From: Saussurea involucrata
Lineage: Eukaryota > Streptophyta > Magnoliopsida > Asterales > Asteraceae
NCBI GenBank assembly: GCA_033807775.1
Contig: CM066317.1
Location: 9,941,870-10,005,869 of the forward strand
Direction: 5' to 3'
DNA length: 64,000 nucleotides
Shown here: positions 9,562 to 22,400 of the stretch, piece by piece
How the letters are laid out: every line of letters begins with the position of its first letter
Position numbering within the stretch: position 1 is the first letter of the stretch
Program-made: the position numbers and the translations under genes
Notes under the pieces: generated by a model
Databases searched by the model: none
The model's input: only the letters and a program-made list of their open reading frames with translations
Told to the model about the DNA's origin: nothing

Positions 9562-10724
9562 ATGTCGCTCTATCAAGATTTTAACTGTCCATATTGGCAA
9601 TGTAAAAAGAAGATAGAAGGTTTAGAAACCAAAATTGAATTAGTTAAACCATTATGTACAAAGTATTACCAAGAACTTCAAGAACTGAAATCACAAGCTG
9701 ATCTGAAGATATGTGATTGTGAATCTAAAGCAAGTCTGATGCTTTCTTTAGAGGAAAAGAATGCCGAGCTGACAAAGAAAATATCTGAGTTTGAACAAAT
9801 AATGAGAAAGGAAAGAGAAGAATTTGATAAAGCAAGAGATGAGATTAACATAGAAACACAAGTTTATGCAAAAGAGAGAAAATATTTTGAAAACGAACGA
9901 AATACTTTTGCGAAAGAGAGACAAGATTTTGAAGATGAACGAAAGATGTTTAAACAAAAGTATTCTGATTTCTCCAAGAAATGTTTTGAGGAAAAGAAAG
10001 CTGTAGAGCTTAGATGCATAAAACTTTCAAATCAAAATTCTGATTTTGAAAATGTTTTATTTCTCGAAAAGGAAAAGTTTGAGAATGAAAGGGTGGATTT
10101 TAATGCTAAAAGAAAATCTTTGAGGCAAAGATTGTTGAGCTTTCACTAAAAATATCTAATCAGGAGAAAGAATTAGACATCGAAAGAAAAGAACTTGAAA
10201 AGAAGAAAGTTGACGATTTTCAAGCAAAAAGTGTGAAATATGTCTATTCAGATGAAAGAAAGATGTTTTAGGCTGAAATCTCAAAACTCACAAGGAGATT
10301 ATCTGCTTTAGCAACGGAAGCTATGAAAGAGCAGAAGATCAAATCTGATCTACAGAAGAAATTTGATTACAGTGCTGCTACAAGTTCAGATACTCCAATT
10401 TTCAAGCCTGTTAAGATGGTTTGGAAAGTGAAAGGTTCTTCACCTGAAAAAGATGTGCCAAAATCATCTGTTCCTCCACCCGCCGTGAACAAGAAGAACA
10501 ATCCTCCTAAAGGTAAGTCTTTTGTTAAACCTAATCTTGTTTATTCTGCAAATCATTTGATTAGGTTAGCACAAAAGCAAATATGTTGTTCTTATTGTGG
10601 AACTCATGATTTTGTCAAGAAAGAAAATGTTCAGTACTGGTATGGTACTTATAATATTTTTTCAAATCGAACTGCACATAACAAGCCAGGACCCAAGTTC
10701 CGTTGGGTACCAAAATCAACTTAA
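9562..10724 (+). pseudogene. Gag C-terminal-like coiled-coil protein of E3 (one frameshift, one stop)
   Basis: The ATG at 9562 opens a strongly charged coiled coil (repeats such as FENERNTFAKERQDFEDER). The frame is lost near 10122, where one T of a T-run seems missing. A TAG near 10270 stands where E5 has CAG. The frame resumes to 10724 and ends in a Cys-rich module (QICCSYCGTHDF), a Trp/Tyr segment and KFRWVPKS. This tail is clearly homologous to the C-terminus of the E4 Gag (QICCASCGVDDF ... WVPKT). The N-terminal UBN2 capsid region and the CCHC knuckle of a full Gag are absent. The undamaged protein would have been about 388 residues. E5 carries the same gene, so it belongs to the family rather than being an accident of this copy. 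Confidence 0.82.
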
Positions 10725-10941
10725 TCTGTTTTGCAGGTTTATCATGTGTGGTGCTGATTTTCAGAACTATACCAAACACATGACTGGGAAACATAAGAGA
10801 ATTGTGCAGATTTGAAGAAGAATACCTATGCAGAACTACTTGCATAATTTCAGGGGGAGAGATTCTATATTCTTGATTATATTTGTGCTTATTGATATAT
10901 CTTTCTGTATGCTTCTTTGTAGGGGGTGCATACACGATTAT
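10725..10941 (+). other. E3 region just after the ORF, with a purine tract
   Basis: A TTTTGCAGG string follows the stop at the place where E4 has its gag-pol boundary, then a short degenerate trace of the protease start (about 10735-10815). A G-rich purine tract (CAGGGGGAGAG) is at about 10851-10861. E5 has the same layout on the minus strand (45227-45360). Confidence 0.6.
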
Positions 10942-11082
10942 GGTTTCTAAACACATCAGTTTAGAACCCTGATTTCAATGAGTTAATGGTTTCTAAACAC
11001 ATCAGTTTAGAACCCGGATTTCAATGAGTTTATGGTTTCTAAACACATCAGTTTAGAACCCAGATTTCAATGAGTTTATGGC
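10942..11082 (+). repeat. 46 bp tandem repeat, each unit a potential RNA hairpin (E3)
   Basis: Units start at 10942, 10988 and 11034 (exact 46 bp period). A fourth starts at 11080 but is split by E6 and continues at 19474. Each has arms GGTTTCTAAAC and GTTTAGAACC around a 6-base loop. In the fourth unit the arms are CTTCTGAA and TTCAGAA, so one stem pair has changed on both sides. E5 has three such units at 45049, 45096 and 45142. Confidence 0.8.
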
Positions 11083-12727
11083 TATAAAGACCCAACTAAG
11101 ATTAAAGAAGCATTTCATTAAATATGGAATATCCCAAAATCGCGATCCAAAATTTCCTTACAATAAACAAAATAGGTTTGCGGAAACAACCTACACAACT
11201 GAGAATTAAACTAAGCTGAACTATAGTGCTTCTACACTATTCACCTTCCTCTTGCTAACGCCCTGCTTACTTGCTAGAGCCTCTCGATACCTGTTTTCCT
11301 GAAAAGGTTTTGTTTAAAAAAATGTGAGGGTTAGACCATAAAGGTCTAGCGAGTCCCTCCTAACAGTTATCAAAGCATTTAATAACAGTTTATCAATTTC
11401 AGTAATATCATTTATAAAACTGATCAATCAAACTCATTCACGTAATAAAGTCCGTTCCTCGTAAATCGGCACCCTGAAGTCACCCGTAGATGATAACGAG
11501 TCAGCCTCATGCTGCCGTACAGGGTAGTACTCCCCTGGCATAAACGGGACACACCCCCCGGCATGATCTGGCGGGTCACACTTCCCGACTTAGCCAATTT
11601 ACACCACAATCTATGTATGCATACATCCCCCATATATTTTAAACAACATTCTTGCATTTAAAAGCATATATATATATAAACATAGCATTTCTCATCATAC
11701 AATCGCTTTAGAAAAAACCATTACAAGCCACACGTTTTAGTTTAGAAAACCCACCTGATATGTTTGCTTGCTTCTTTCCTACTCCACTCTTTACTTCCAA
11801 ATTGTTTACCTGAACGAGGGGACAGATTTATAAGCTGACTAGGACTAGCCGGACACTTCTCATCTGACACACAACTTTTCCGAACAGACTACCGGGTAAA
11901 CCACACTTTCCGGACATCACTACTTTTCCGGACAACAACACTTTTCCGGATGACTCTCCTATCCGGACTCATTCAGATTACCAGACAACTTCTATTTTCC
12001 GGACGATTTACCCATCCGGATGGCACACTTATCCGGACGACTAAGCTTATCCGGACAACTAAACTTATCCGGACAACTAAACTTATCCGGACAACTAAAC
12101 TTATCCGGACAATACAATATCCGGACACCTTCTACAACCCGACCAAGAACTCATCCGGACACTCGCCCGGACACCTTCATACTTGAAGGTTTCCGGACGA
12201 ACGCTGAACGAGTTTAATGGTTTAAAATCCTTTTTCATGCCTCTAAATCCTCAAGATAAGCCAATAAATTATCACTAAATGATCTGAATTCGATTTCCCA
12301 ACAGTTTTAATAACAAAACACATTTAACTATGATTAAATCTCTCTATTGGCCTCAAATGACTTAGAATAACTATAACCCACAAAAACTCGGAAATCAACA
12401 GATTAAACTTGAAAGGAGTTATGGATTAGAGGTTACCTTAGAGATGACTTGCAGAAAACGAAATCCAATCCTACTCTTTCTTCTGATTATGAAGCTTGAT
12501 GATTCCTCTCCTCCAAATGCATAAAACTTCCCAAGAAAGTCCTCCTTTCCTTTCTATCAAAATTCAGCCGTCACCAACAATCAATTTCAGTATTAGAATG
12601 TTCTTTCTAGGGTTTTGTGCCTTTATATACCCTATCCCAAACTTACCAATTGGTCCCTCAACTCCCGTTCTTATTATACTTTCCTTTCAAGCGTTAAAAC
12701 TAAACCGATTCGGACACGGTCGTTACA
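11083..12727 (-). repeat. 3' LTR of E6
   Basis: 1645 bp, on the minus strand TGTAACGACCGTG to GGGTCTTTATA. It contains many TCCGGA words and about four copies of an 18 bp unit (ACTTATCCGGACAACTAA) at 12040-12115. It is 34 bp longer than its partner, partly because of one extra 18 bp unit. Confidence 0.92.
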
Positions 12728-12746
12728 ATACTCCCCCCCCCTCAAA
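12728..12746 (-). other. E6 polypurine tract
   Basis: On the minus strand TTTTGAGGGGGGGGAGTAT directly precedes the 3' LTR, the position expected of the plus-strand primer. Confidence 0.85.
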
Positions 12747-15700
12747 AGAATTCCGTCCCCGGAATTCCATTTTCAAACAGGTGAGGGTATCTGATCTTTA
12801 TATCAGATTCCACTTCCCACGTCGCTTCCCTTCCTTTGTGATACCTCCACTGAACTTTAACTAAACGAACTTCCTTGTTTCTCGTCTTCCTTACCTTACT
12901 GTCTACGATCTCGATTGGTTCTTCCTCATACATCAACTTTTCGTCAATGCTGACATCTTCTAACGGAATAGCCACATCGGCCTCGGCCAAACACTTCTTT
13001 AAGTTGGACACGTGGAAGGTCGGATGAATCCTTCTTAATTCCTCCGGCAGTTCCAGCTTATAAGCCACCGCACCGATTCGCTCAATGATAACGAAAGGTC
13101 CAACATATCTTGGCCTCAACTTTCCTTTCTTCCCAAAACGCACCACACCCTTCCAAGGTGACACTTTAAGCATTACCTTGTCACCTACTTGGAATTCAAT
13201 TGGCTTCCTTCGTCTATCTGCATACTTCTTCTGTCGATCTTGCGCAATTCTCATCCTTTCTCGGATAATTTCTATTTTGTCTGACGTCAATTGAACTATA
13301 TCGGGACCCGCCAACTGTCTCTTTCCTACTTCGTTCCAACACAACGGCGTACGACATTTCCGCCCGTACAATGCTTCAAATGGCGCCGCTTGGATACTTG
13401 CGTGATAACTATTGTTATACGAGAATTCTATCAATGGTAAATGCATCTCCCACGATCCTTTGAAATCGATCACACACGCTCGAAGCATATCTTCAAGCGT
13501 CTGAATAGTCCTCTCACTTTGACCATCCGTTTGTGGATGATATGCCGTACTCAGCTTCAGTTGGGATCCTAGTTCACGCTGGAGACTTCTCCAAAACTTT
13601 GACGTGAACCGACTATCACGGTCCGACACAATGGATTTCGGTACTCCATGTCTAGACACAATCTCGTTGATATACAACCGCGCCAACTTTTCCAACGAAT
13701 CCGACTCCCTCATAGGCAAGAAATGCGCCGATTTGGTGAGAATGTCCACTATCACCCAAATCGTATCGTTGCCCTTAGGGGTTCTTGGTAGTTTCGTGAC
13801 AAAATCCATGGTGATATTATCCCGTTTCCACACCGGTATCACCGTGGACTGCAGTTCTCCATAAGGACGCTGATGTTCCGCTTTAACTTTCAAACAAGTC
13901 ACGCATCGCTCTACTAGGTGAGCGATATCCTTTTTCATCCCTGGCCACCAGTAGAATTGTCTCAAGTCTCTGTACATCTTGTTTGTTCCCGGGTGCAAGG
14001 GCAAACGCGACTTGTGCGCCTCTTCTAGGATACTTACCCTTAAATTTCCCGTCTTGGGCACCCACACCCGGCCTTTCATACACTTCAACCGACCGCTGTT
14101 GACTTCTAACAGTGATGTAGCCCCGATGACTCTTTCGCCCTTCACGTTTACTTCTTGCAACGCTTCCTCCTGAAACTTTTTAATCTCATCGAGAAGATCT
14201 GAAGTTGCCTCGATCCTGAAAGCCACCACCTTGGTCTGCTCCCCTCGATCCATTCGGCTCAACGCGTCGGCCACCACATTTGCTTTACCTCGCAATCATA
14301 ATCACTCAGCAGTTCCATCCATCTCCTCTGTCTCATGTTCAGCTCTTTTTGATCAAACAGATGCTTCAGGCTTTTATGATCGGTGTAAATCTGACACTTT
14401 ACCCCATACAGATAATGTCGCCAGATCTTTAATGCGAACACAACCGCCGCTAGCTCCATGTCATGAGTGGGGTAGTTCTTTTCGTGATCTTTCAACTGTC
14501 GGGAAGCGTAGGCAATTACCTTCCCGTTCTGCATTAGTACACACCCCAAACCGAGCTTAGAAGCATCGCTATATATCACAAATCCTTCCGATCCATCGGG
14601 TAGCGACAAAATCAAGGCACTGCATAAACTTTCCTTCAACGTCTCGAACGCAGACTTTTGCGCTTCTGCCCACACGAATTTGACGTTCTTCCTTGTCAAC
14701 GAGGTCAGTGGCGAAGCTATTCGAGAGAAGTCTTGAATGAACTTCCGGTAATATCCTGCTAAACCGAGAAAACTTTTGACCTCCGATGGGGTTCTGGGTG
14801 CCTCCCAATCTTTAATGGCTTCAATCTTAGCAGGGTCCACCTTGATACCATCCGCCGATACCACATGACCCAAAAACTGAACTTCTCTTAACCAAAACTC
14901 GCATTTCAAAAATTTCGCGTACAATCTCTCACGCTTTAGCAATTCTAGTGCTGCCCGAAGATGTCTCTCATGGTCTTCTCGTGTCCGAGAATAAATTAAA
15001 ATATCGTCAATGAAGACGATCACGCATTTATCCAACAGTGGGCTACACACCCGATTCATCAGATCCATGAACACTGCGGGCGCGTTAGTCAACCCGAATG
15101 GCATGACTAAGAATTCAAAGTGCCCATACCTCGCACGAAAAGCTGTCTTCGGCACGTCTTCTCCCCTTACCTTCAATTGATGATAACCCGACCTCAAGTC
15201 TATTTTTGAGAAATAACTCGCGCCCTGAAGTTGATCGAAAAGGTCATCGATCCTCGGAAGCGGGTACTTGTTCTTCACGGTTACTTTATTGAGCTCGCGG
15301 TAATCTATGCACATTCGCATAGATCCATCCTTCTTCTTAACGAAAAGTACCGGTGCTCCCCAAGGCGATGAGCTCGGACGAATGAAACCTTTGTCGAGCA
15401 ATTCCTGCAGCTGAGTCATCATCTCCTTCATTTCCGCTGGTGCTAACCGATAGGGCGCACGGGCAATCGGTGCCGCCCCAGGTAGCAGTTCAATTTTAAA
15501 CTCCACTTGATGATCTGGAGGCAGACTCGTCAAATCATCAGGAAACACTTCCGGATACTCACCCACTACTGGCACATCCTCCACACTCTTCTTTTCCTTC
15601 TTAGCATCTATCACATAAGCTAGATACCCCGCACAACCCTTTCCTATACATCGTCTAGCCTTGATCAACGAAATTAGGCACGACTTCCTATTTCGTTGAT

Positions 15701-17564
15701 CCCCATAAATTACCACTTCTTTCTTGTCGGTCAAAGGGATACGGATCAGTTTCTTATTGCACACAATACTAGCATCATTATCCGCTAACCAGTCCATCCC
15801 TATGACTACATCAAACTCCCCCATCCCCATAGGATATAATTTTAACGGGAAAAAGTGGTCGTCCACCTCTATTTTACAACCCTCAAAGACCTCCTTTACC
15901 CAGACTCGACAATCACTAGCTATTTCTACCTCAAACCCAAAGTTCAACCTCTTGGGTTTCACATGCAATTTTTGAGCAAAAAGGGGCGACACAAACGAAC
16001 GATTGGCCCCCGAATCAAACAACACTTTAGCAAACATCGAGTCTATAGGGAAGGTACCTGTCACCACATCAGGCGTGTTCTCCGCCTCTTCGGCCGACAT
16101 GTGAAAAGCCCTAGCTCTGGCGCATGCCGACTCCACTTTCTTCTCATTACCCTTTCCTCCGTTACTTCCACCTTCACCCCCAGCATGACCCTTCTTCATT
16201 TGCAGGCAGTCCCACTTGACATGACCCGACATCCCGCATTGATAACAAATCCTTGGGCTGCGACAATCCCGGGATAGATGCCCCATTTTCCCACATTTGT
16301 AACACCCCTCAGTCCAACACTCTCCTCGATGCATCTTGTTACACTTTGCACAAGGTTTCTCCACTGACTTGGTTCTCGCCCGCAGATCGGGTCTGACTGT
16401 ATTTGGTTTCTTACTATCTCGATTTGGCCCGTCCCACTTACGTTTGTCTCCGACTCTTTCGTTCATCTGCCTGTTCTTATCCTTTTCAGTAAGTTCCGCT
16501 TTATCCACGGCCGCCTGAAAAGTAACTGGTTCCTTTGCCTGCACCAATTCTCTTATACTGCTTTTCAGCCCAAAAATATACCTCTCGATCCGTCGCTCTT
16601 CGGTAGGTACGTACAATTCAGCAAATCTGGCTTTCTTAATAAACTTCGACGTGTATTCCTGAACCGTCATCGACCCTTGCTCCAGACTCAGGAACTCTTC
16701 CTCCAATTTCTTAATTGCTGCCAGAGGGCAAAACTGCGCTTTGAATCTTTTAACAAACATCCCCCACGACATGCTTCTAGCCACCTCTGACCCCTTTCCT
16801 CCAGTTTCAACATCCCACCAAAAGATTGCTTCAGATTTCAGCATCGAACGGGCAAACAATACCTTATCCTCTTCAGCGCACTTACTGGTATCGAATGCCA
16901 GTTCCATCTCGCGAACCCATTTCACAGCCAACACGGGATCACGTTCTCCGTTGAACGTCGGAGGTTTGCACGACGTGAAAGTCTTAAACGAACATCCTTT
17001 TTCTGCCTTTGGTTCCGAAGCAGTTGCCACCGAGTTGTTTCCTATCTCAGTTCGCGGTTCACTACCTTCCCCGGTCTTCTTTCCGGTACTGCTCTTGGTT
17101 CTTTCCCCAGACGTAGTCTTGTTCTGGTTTTCCAACACTGCTTGAAGGGTCTTTTGCAACTTATCCATCTCTGCCGTAAACTTATCTTCTGTCACGAAAG
17201 CCGGTGCAATTCCATATTTGCCCCCTTTCTTAGCCTATGTTTCCCCTACCGGCATCGAACTTTCTTGTTCCGATACTACCTGTACCTCCGGTTCTCCAAC
17301 ACTTTTCGCCTTGCGCTTGACGGGCGCTTTCCTTTTCTTCTCCTTGTCTTTCGTGGTCGTTGCCCCCACTTCAGTTGCTGCCTTTCTCGGTACCGCTCCT
17401 CTAGGTCTCCCACGGCCTCTTCCTCGCCCACGAGTGGCTGTCACTCTTGGCTGATTCACTGGTTCCTCCTCGACTCTCCCTGCTTCCTCCCGCAGTGTAG
17501 TACTCTTTGTTCGAGTATCTACCGCATTAGGGATCGACCTACTTCTTAAAGTTCTTGCAGACAT
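12742..17564 (-). pseudogene. gag-pol: E6 gag-pol polyprotein, broken by one stop and one small deletion
   Basis: It starts at MSARTLRSRS (17564), an Arg/Gly-rich N-terminus shared with E7. An in-frame TAG lies at about 17235-17237. Then follow the retrotransposon gag domain (CKPPTFNGERDPVLAVKWV), knuckles CYKCGKMGHLSRDC and CYQCGMSGHVKWDC, protease (LFDSGANRSF), RT with FIDDILIYS (about 15000-15017), and RNase H (YSDASKLGLGCVL ... YTDHKSLKHLF). Near 14295 about 16 bases are missing, just before GKANVVADALSR, shifting the frame. The rest encodes the integrase zinc region, the catalytic core (MDFVTKLPRTPKGNDT, SDRDSRFTSKFW, Glu in GQSERTIQTLED) and a chromodomain-like end (VQWRYHKGREATWE). Two lesions in about 1,600 codons mean it is recent but inactive as encoded here. 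Confidence 0.92.
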
Positions 17565-17843
17565 CTTGCTACATAACATCAACAAGAAACTCATTTAATA
17601 TTAAGGATTCAACAGTGTCACAACAACATGGTAGTAAGGTGATTTAAGCACATACATGTACCTGTAAGTTCACAGTTACACTGGCCAGGTGTAACTCCAA
17701 ACTTACCTTACATGATTGTCCTCAATACCCTATTATCCCTACATCTAGAGTAGTGCTTTCCTAACGCATTCTAAATTCTCAGTTGTGATTTCTACTCCTC
17801 ACAGTTTAAGTTTAGGCCCATCCGGTCACCTAAATCCCTTAAA

Positions 17844-17861
17844 CTATGGCTCTGATACCAA
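17844..17861 (-). other. E6 primer binding site
   Basis: On the minus strand TTGGTATCAGAGCCATAG, complementary to tRNA-iMet, one base after the 5' LTR. Confidence 0.9.
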
Positions 17862-17862
17862 C

Positions 17863-19473
17863 TATAAAGACCCAACTAAGATTAAAGAAGCATTTCATTA
17901 AATATGGAATATCCCAAAATCGCGATCCAAAATTTCCTTACAATAAACAAAATAGGTTTGCGGAAACAACCTACACGACTGAGAATTAAACTAAGCTGAA
18001 CTATAGTGCTTCTACACTATTCACCTTCCTCTTGCTAACGCCCTACTTACTTGCTAGACCTCTCGATACATGTTTTCCTGAAAAGGTTTTGTTAAAAAAA
18101 ATGCGAGGGTTAGACCATAAGGTCTAGCGAGTCCCTCCTAACAGTTATCAAAGCATTTAATAACAGTTTATCAATTTCAGTAATATCATTTATAAAACTG
18201 ATCAATCAAACTCATTCACGTAATAAAGTCCGTTCCTCATAAATTGGCACCCTGAAGTCACCCGTAGATAACAACGAGTCAGCCTCATGCTGCCGTATAG
18301 GGTAGTACTCCCCTGGCATAAACGGGACACACCCCCCGGCATGATCTGGCGGGTCACACTTCCCGACTTAGCCAATTTACACCACAATCTATGTATGCAT
18401 ACATCCCCCATATATTTTAAACAACATTCTTGCATTTAAAAGCATATATATATAAACATAGCATTTCTCATCATACAATCTCTTTAGAAAAACCCATTAC
18501 AAGCCACACGTTTTAGTTTAGAAAACTCACCTGATATGTTTGCTTGCTTCTTTCCTACTCCACTCTTTACTTCCAAATTGTTTACCTGAACGAGGGGACA
18601 GATTTATAAGCTGACTAGGACTAGCCGGACACTTCTCATCTGACACACAACTTTTCCGGACAGACTACCGGGTAAACCACACTTTCCGGACATCACTACT
18701 TTTCCGGACAACAACGCTTTTCTGGATGACTCTCCTATCCGGACTCATTGAGATTACCGGACAACTTCTATTTTCCGGACGATTTACCCATCCGGATGGC
18801 ACACTTATCCGGACGACTAAGCTTATCCGGACAACTAAACTTATCCGGACAACTAGACTTATCCGGACAATACAATATCCGGACACCTTCTACAACCCGA
18901 CCAAGAACTCATCCGGACACCTTCATACTTGAAGGTTTCCGGACGAACGCTGAAAGAGTTTAATGGTTTAAAATCCTTTTTCATGCCTCTAAATCCTCAA
19001 GATAAGCCAATAAATTATCACTAAATGATCTGAATTCGATTTCCCAACAGTTTTAATAACAAAACACATTTAACTATGATTAAATCTCTCTATTGGCCTC
19101 AAATGACTTAGAATAACTATAACCCACAAAAACTCAGAAATCAACAGATTAAACTTGAAAGGAGTTATGGATTAGAGGTTACCTTAGAGATGACTTGCAG
19201 AAAACGAAATCCAATCCTACTCTTTCTTCTGATTATGAAGCTTGATGATTCCTCTCCTCCAAATGCATAAAACTTCCCAAGAAAGTCCTCCTTTCCTTTC
19301 TCTCAAAATTCAGCCGTCACCAACAATCAATTTCAGTATTATAATGTTCTTTCTAGAGTTTTGTGCCTTTATATACCCTATCCCAAACTTACCAATTGGT
19401 CCCTCAACTTCCGTTCTTATTATACTTTCCTTTCAAGCGTTAAAACTATATCGATTCGGACACGGTCGTTACA
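17863..19473 (-). repeat. 5' LTR of E6
   Basis: 1611 bp, nearly identical to 11083-12727. It has three rather than four 18 bp TCCGGA-containing units (about 18815-18870) and lacks one short segment near 18915. The low divergence shows E6 is younger than E3. Confidence 0.92.
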
Positions 19474-22400
19474 ATGGCTTCTGAATAATTCAGTTCAGAA
19501 CCCGTACTTCAAAGAGAATTGACTTTTGATCATATCAGATCAGGACTCGTTCGCAATCTCTAATAATAATAAAATAAAATAAACAAAAATAAATAAATAA
19601 ATAAAATTTATTTAGACTTTGATTGTTACATGTGCTAGTGTTGTCAAATTAAGATCTTTGCAGATTTTGAGGGGGAGCTTATCCGATTTTAAATCAGTCG
19701 ATCATAATTTGAGGGGGGGCTGATACATTGACTGTAAGTATCTTCTGAATTCAATCTGAGATTGTTTGAAAGAAGAACGACTTTCAAGCATGAAAAACCT
19801 GTTCTTAAATGTTCAAACCACTTCTCTAATTCAATCAGATTTTATAATTCTAGAAGTGTGATTTTAAATGTTTTTCATGTATATCTCGGATTATTACATC
19901 ATTGTTTCTGACCATGTGTTTCTAAAGATTAATACTTGTGTATTATCTTTTCTGTGCTTTCAAGTATTCATACACACTGGTCCAACTTCTTATTGACTTT
20001 GTTATTAGCATGTCTCAAAATGAAACAATGTTTCGATGGTAATACTCCCGTTTGTACTTCATTTTTGTTGAGCATCATACATTCATTTCAGCGTAAGAGC
20101 TTAAACGTTTCATTCAAAAAAAATTTGTTTATATTTATTCATATAAACAAAATCCAATTCTTTGATACCCTAAGCGTTCATGATTATATTTCATGTTTGA
20201 TCTGATTGATACATTGTCAGGTTCACAAACAAGTGTTTCGAATTCATTTCATTCTTTCAATATCCTTGTTCTGAGAAATCTTCAAAGTTCAAATGCTCAA
20301 ATATTCATGATATTATTGAGGAGCAAACATTTTGATGACAATGTAATTCAAAGGTGAGATTTTTCATTGTTCAAGCTAAACTGTTGAACAACACATCTTT
20401 TAGACAAAATTTCATGGGAATCAGTGTGTGAGCTACATTGTACTTCTATGGATTCACGTTAACCAGTGTTTCCTACCCAGGAAGTTATCCTTGAGTGATT
20501 GAAGGGTGAGGGGTCAAAATCAAAGAGTGGGGGAGATAACTCATCCGGTTGAGTAATCTCATTGTGCTGAGGTAAAATGAAAAAGAGAGTTTGGTTAGAT
20601 GTGAGCAAAAAAAAACAGAAAGAGGGTGTCAGAACAGAGTTAAAAGAATACTAGAACTCTACACCAACCACTTTCTGAGCCGGGCAGCCACATTACTGAT
20701 TGGTTCACATTCTTTGGTGACCATCATTGAAACATGCAGTGAGCCCATGCCAACTCTTGCTTTAACCCCACCAGCTACTCATTTCTTTCTCAACAAAGAA
20801 ATGTTTCAATTTTTCTTGGGGACACATCATATTATCTATCTAATATTCACTCGGAAGGTCTGGATATTGAAAAAGAAGGAAGTTTGCCCCACCTTCGCAC
20901 TTCAATCATGCACATTGAGTCCGTGGAAAACTTGTTGCTTTCTCAACAGTTTACATAATTTGAGCCTATTATTCAAGCATAAGTTGCTTCAATCATTTCT
21001 ACACTTGAACGTACACACAAGGAATATGTTTTCTTGTCATAACGTTCATAGAAACTCCTTAGTGTTTTTCGATGATTGAATGGAAGCCCTGGAGGAGTGA
21101 ACATCAAAAAGCTCCTTTCCAAAGTACATCCGTTGTACTAAGTGGCTTCGTGCAACTTACAGGCATTTTAACTGTCTCATTTGTTGATTCAGGGTTACAA
21201 CTGTTATATTATCTGAATTTGAAAAGATTCGGATAAACATTTTTGGAATTGACGGTTAAACAGATCAAAAGGAGGAGATTGTTTCTGGTACTCAAAGAGA
21301 ATGTTGAAATTGAAAAGAATTTTGATGATCATGACGCTCACAATCATCAAAAAGGGGGAGAAATATCAAATAGAAGAAAAGAGGGAGATAATTCGAATAT
21401 CTCAATCTCCAAGAGTCAAAGAGATATATGTCAAAGAAGAAGAAGTTCAACTCAAGATGCTTCAATGTTCAGAGATTATTATTGTTCAGATGTGAAGATA
21501 CAAAGACAGTTCGTGCTTAAAGATTATTCAAGAATGTCTAAAAGCTCAAAGCCCGTTAAACCTCAAATCCCGTTCATGTTCAAAGACTGAAGAAATCTGT
21601 CAAAAGTCAAAGCTGCAAAGATCAGTGATTCGAAGATATAAAGATTTTGTTTGAAGACCTTGATCAGCCTTACACAGATTTGAAGTTCGTGTTTCAAGAC
21701 TTGTTGACTATTTGACTTTAAAGAACCTAAATGAAGATTAAAGCCGCCAAAGTGGATTCTTGAAGATAAAGCCTATCTGAAGATTAAAGAGCTGAAAGCT
21801 ATCGTTATAATTTTTCTAAATCTTGAATCCACAGGGGGAGATTGTTAGTACACTAATGTATCCAAGATTTAGGACTAATTGTAATTAGTCAATATTAGTC
21901 AAAGTCAACAAAATAGGTATTGTGTTGGTCCAAGGTATAAATACCCAATTGTTAGGGTTTTGTAAGGTGAGGTCATTGTGAATAGCATATTGAGTGTGTG
22001 TGTGTTTTAGAGAGTGAACATCAAAAAGCTCCTTTCCAAAGTACATTTGCTGTACTAAGTGGCTTTGTGCAACTTACAAGCATTTTAACTGATTCATTCG
22101 TTGATTCAGGGTTACAACTTTCATATTATCTGAATTTGAAAAGATTCGGATAAACATTTTTGGAATTGACGGTTATACAGATCAAAAGGAGGAGATTATT
22201 TCTGGTACTCAAAGAGAATGCTGAAATTGAACAAGAATTTTGATGATCATGATGCTCACAATCATCAAAAAAGGGGAGCAATATCAACAAAAAGAAAGAG
22301 GGAGATAATTCAAATATTTCAATTTCCAAGAGTCAAAGAGATATTTGTCAAAGTCGAAGAAGTTCAAGATAAAGTGTTTCAGAGAGGTAAGTTCAAGACA

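Larger units (their letters stand above)
11083..19473 (-). mobile_element. E6: Tekay/Del-like Gypsy chromovirus nested in E3
   Basis: 8391 bp with two long LTRs and the 5 bp duplication ATGGC (11078-11082, 19474-19478). One base of the boundary is ambiguous because a C lies on both sides of the LTR edge. On the minus strand the order is 5' LTR, tRNA-Met primer site, gag-pol, polypurine tract, 3' LTR. The insertion hit the fourth hairpin unit of E3; the uninterrupted site is visible in E5 near 45096-45122. Domains and the C-terminal chromodomain-like end fit the Tekay clade. Confidence 0.93.

Noticed and set aside
15724..17549. Plus-strand ORFs opposite the E6 gag-pol
   Set aside because: They are shadows of the minus-strand coding sequence in a GC-richer region.
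20591..21079. 162-codon ORF in the E3 3' region
   Set aside because: The homologous stretch of E5 (about 43490-43970) has no matching ORF and no motif is seen, so it is chance.
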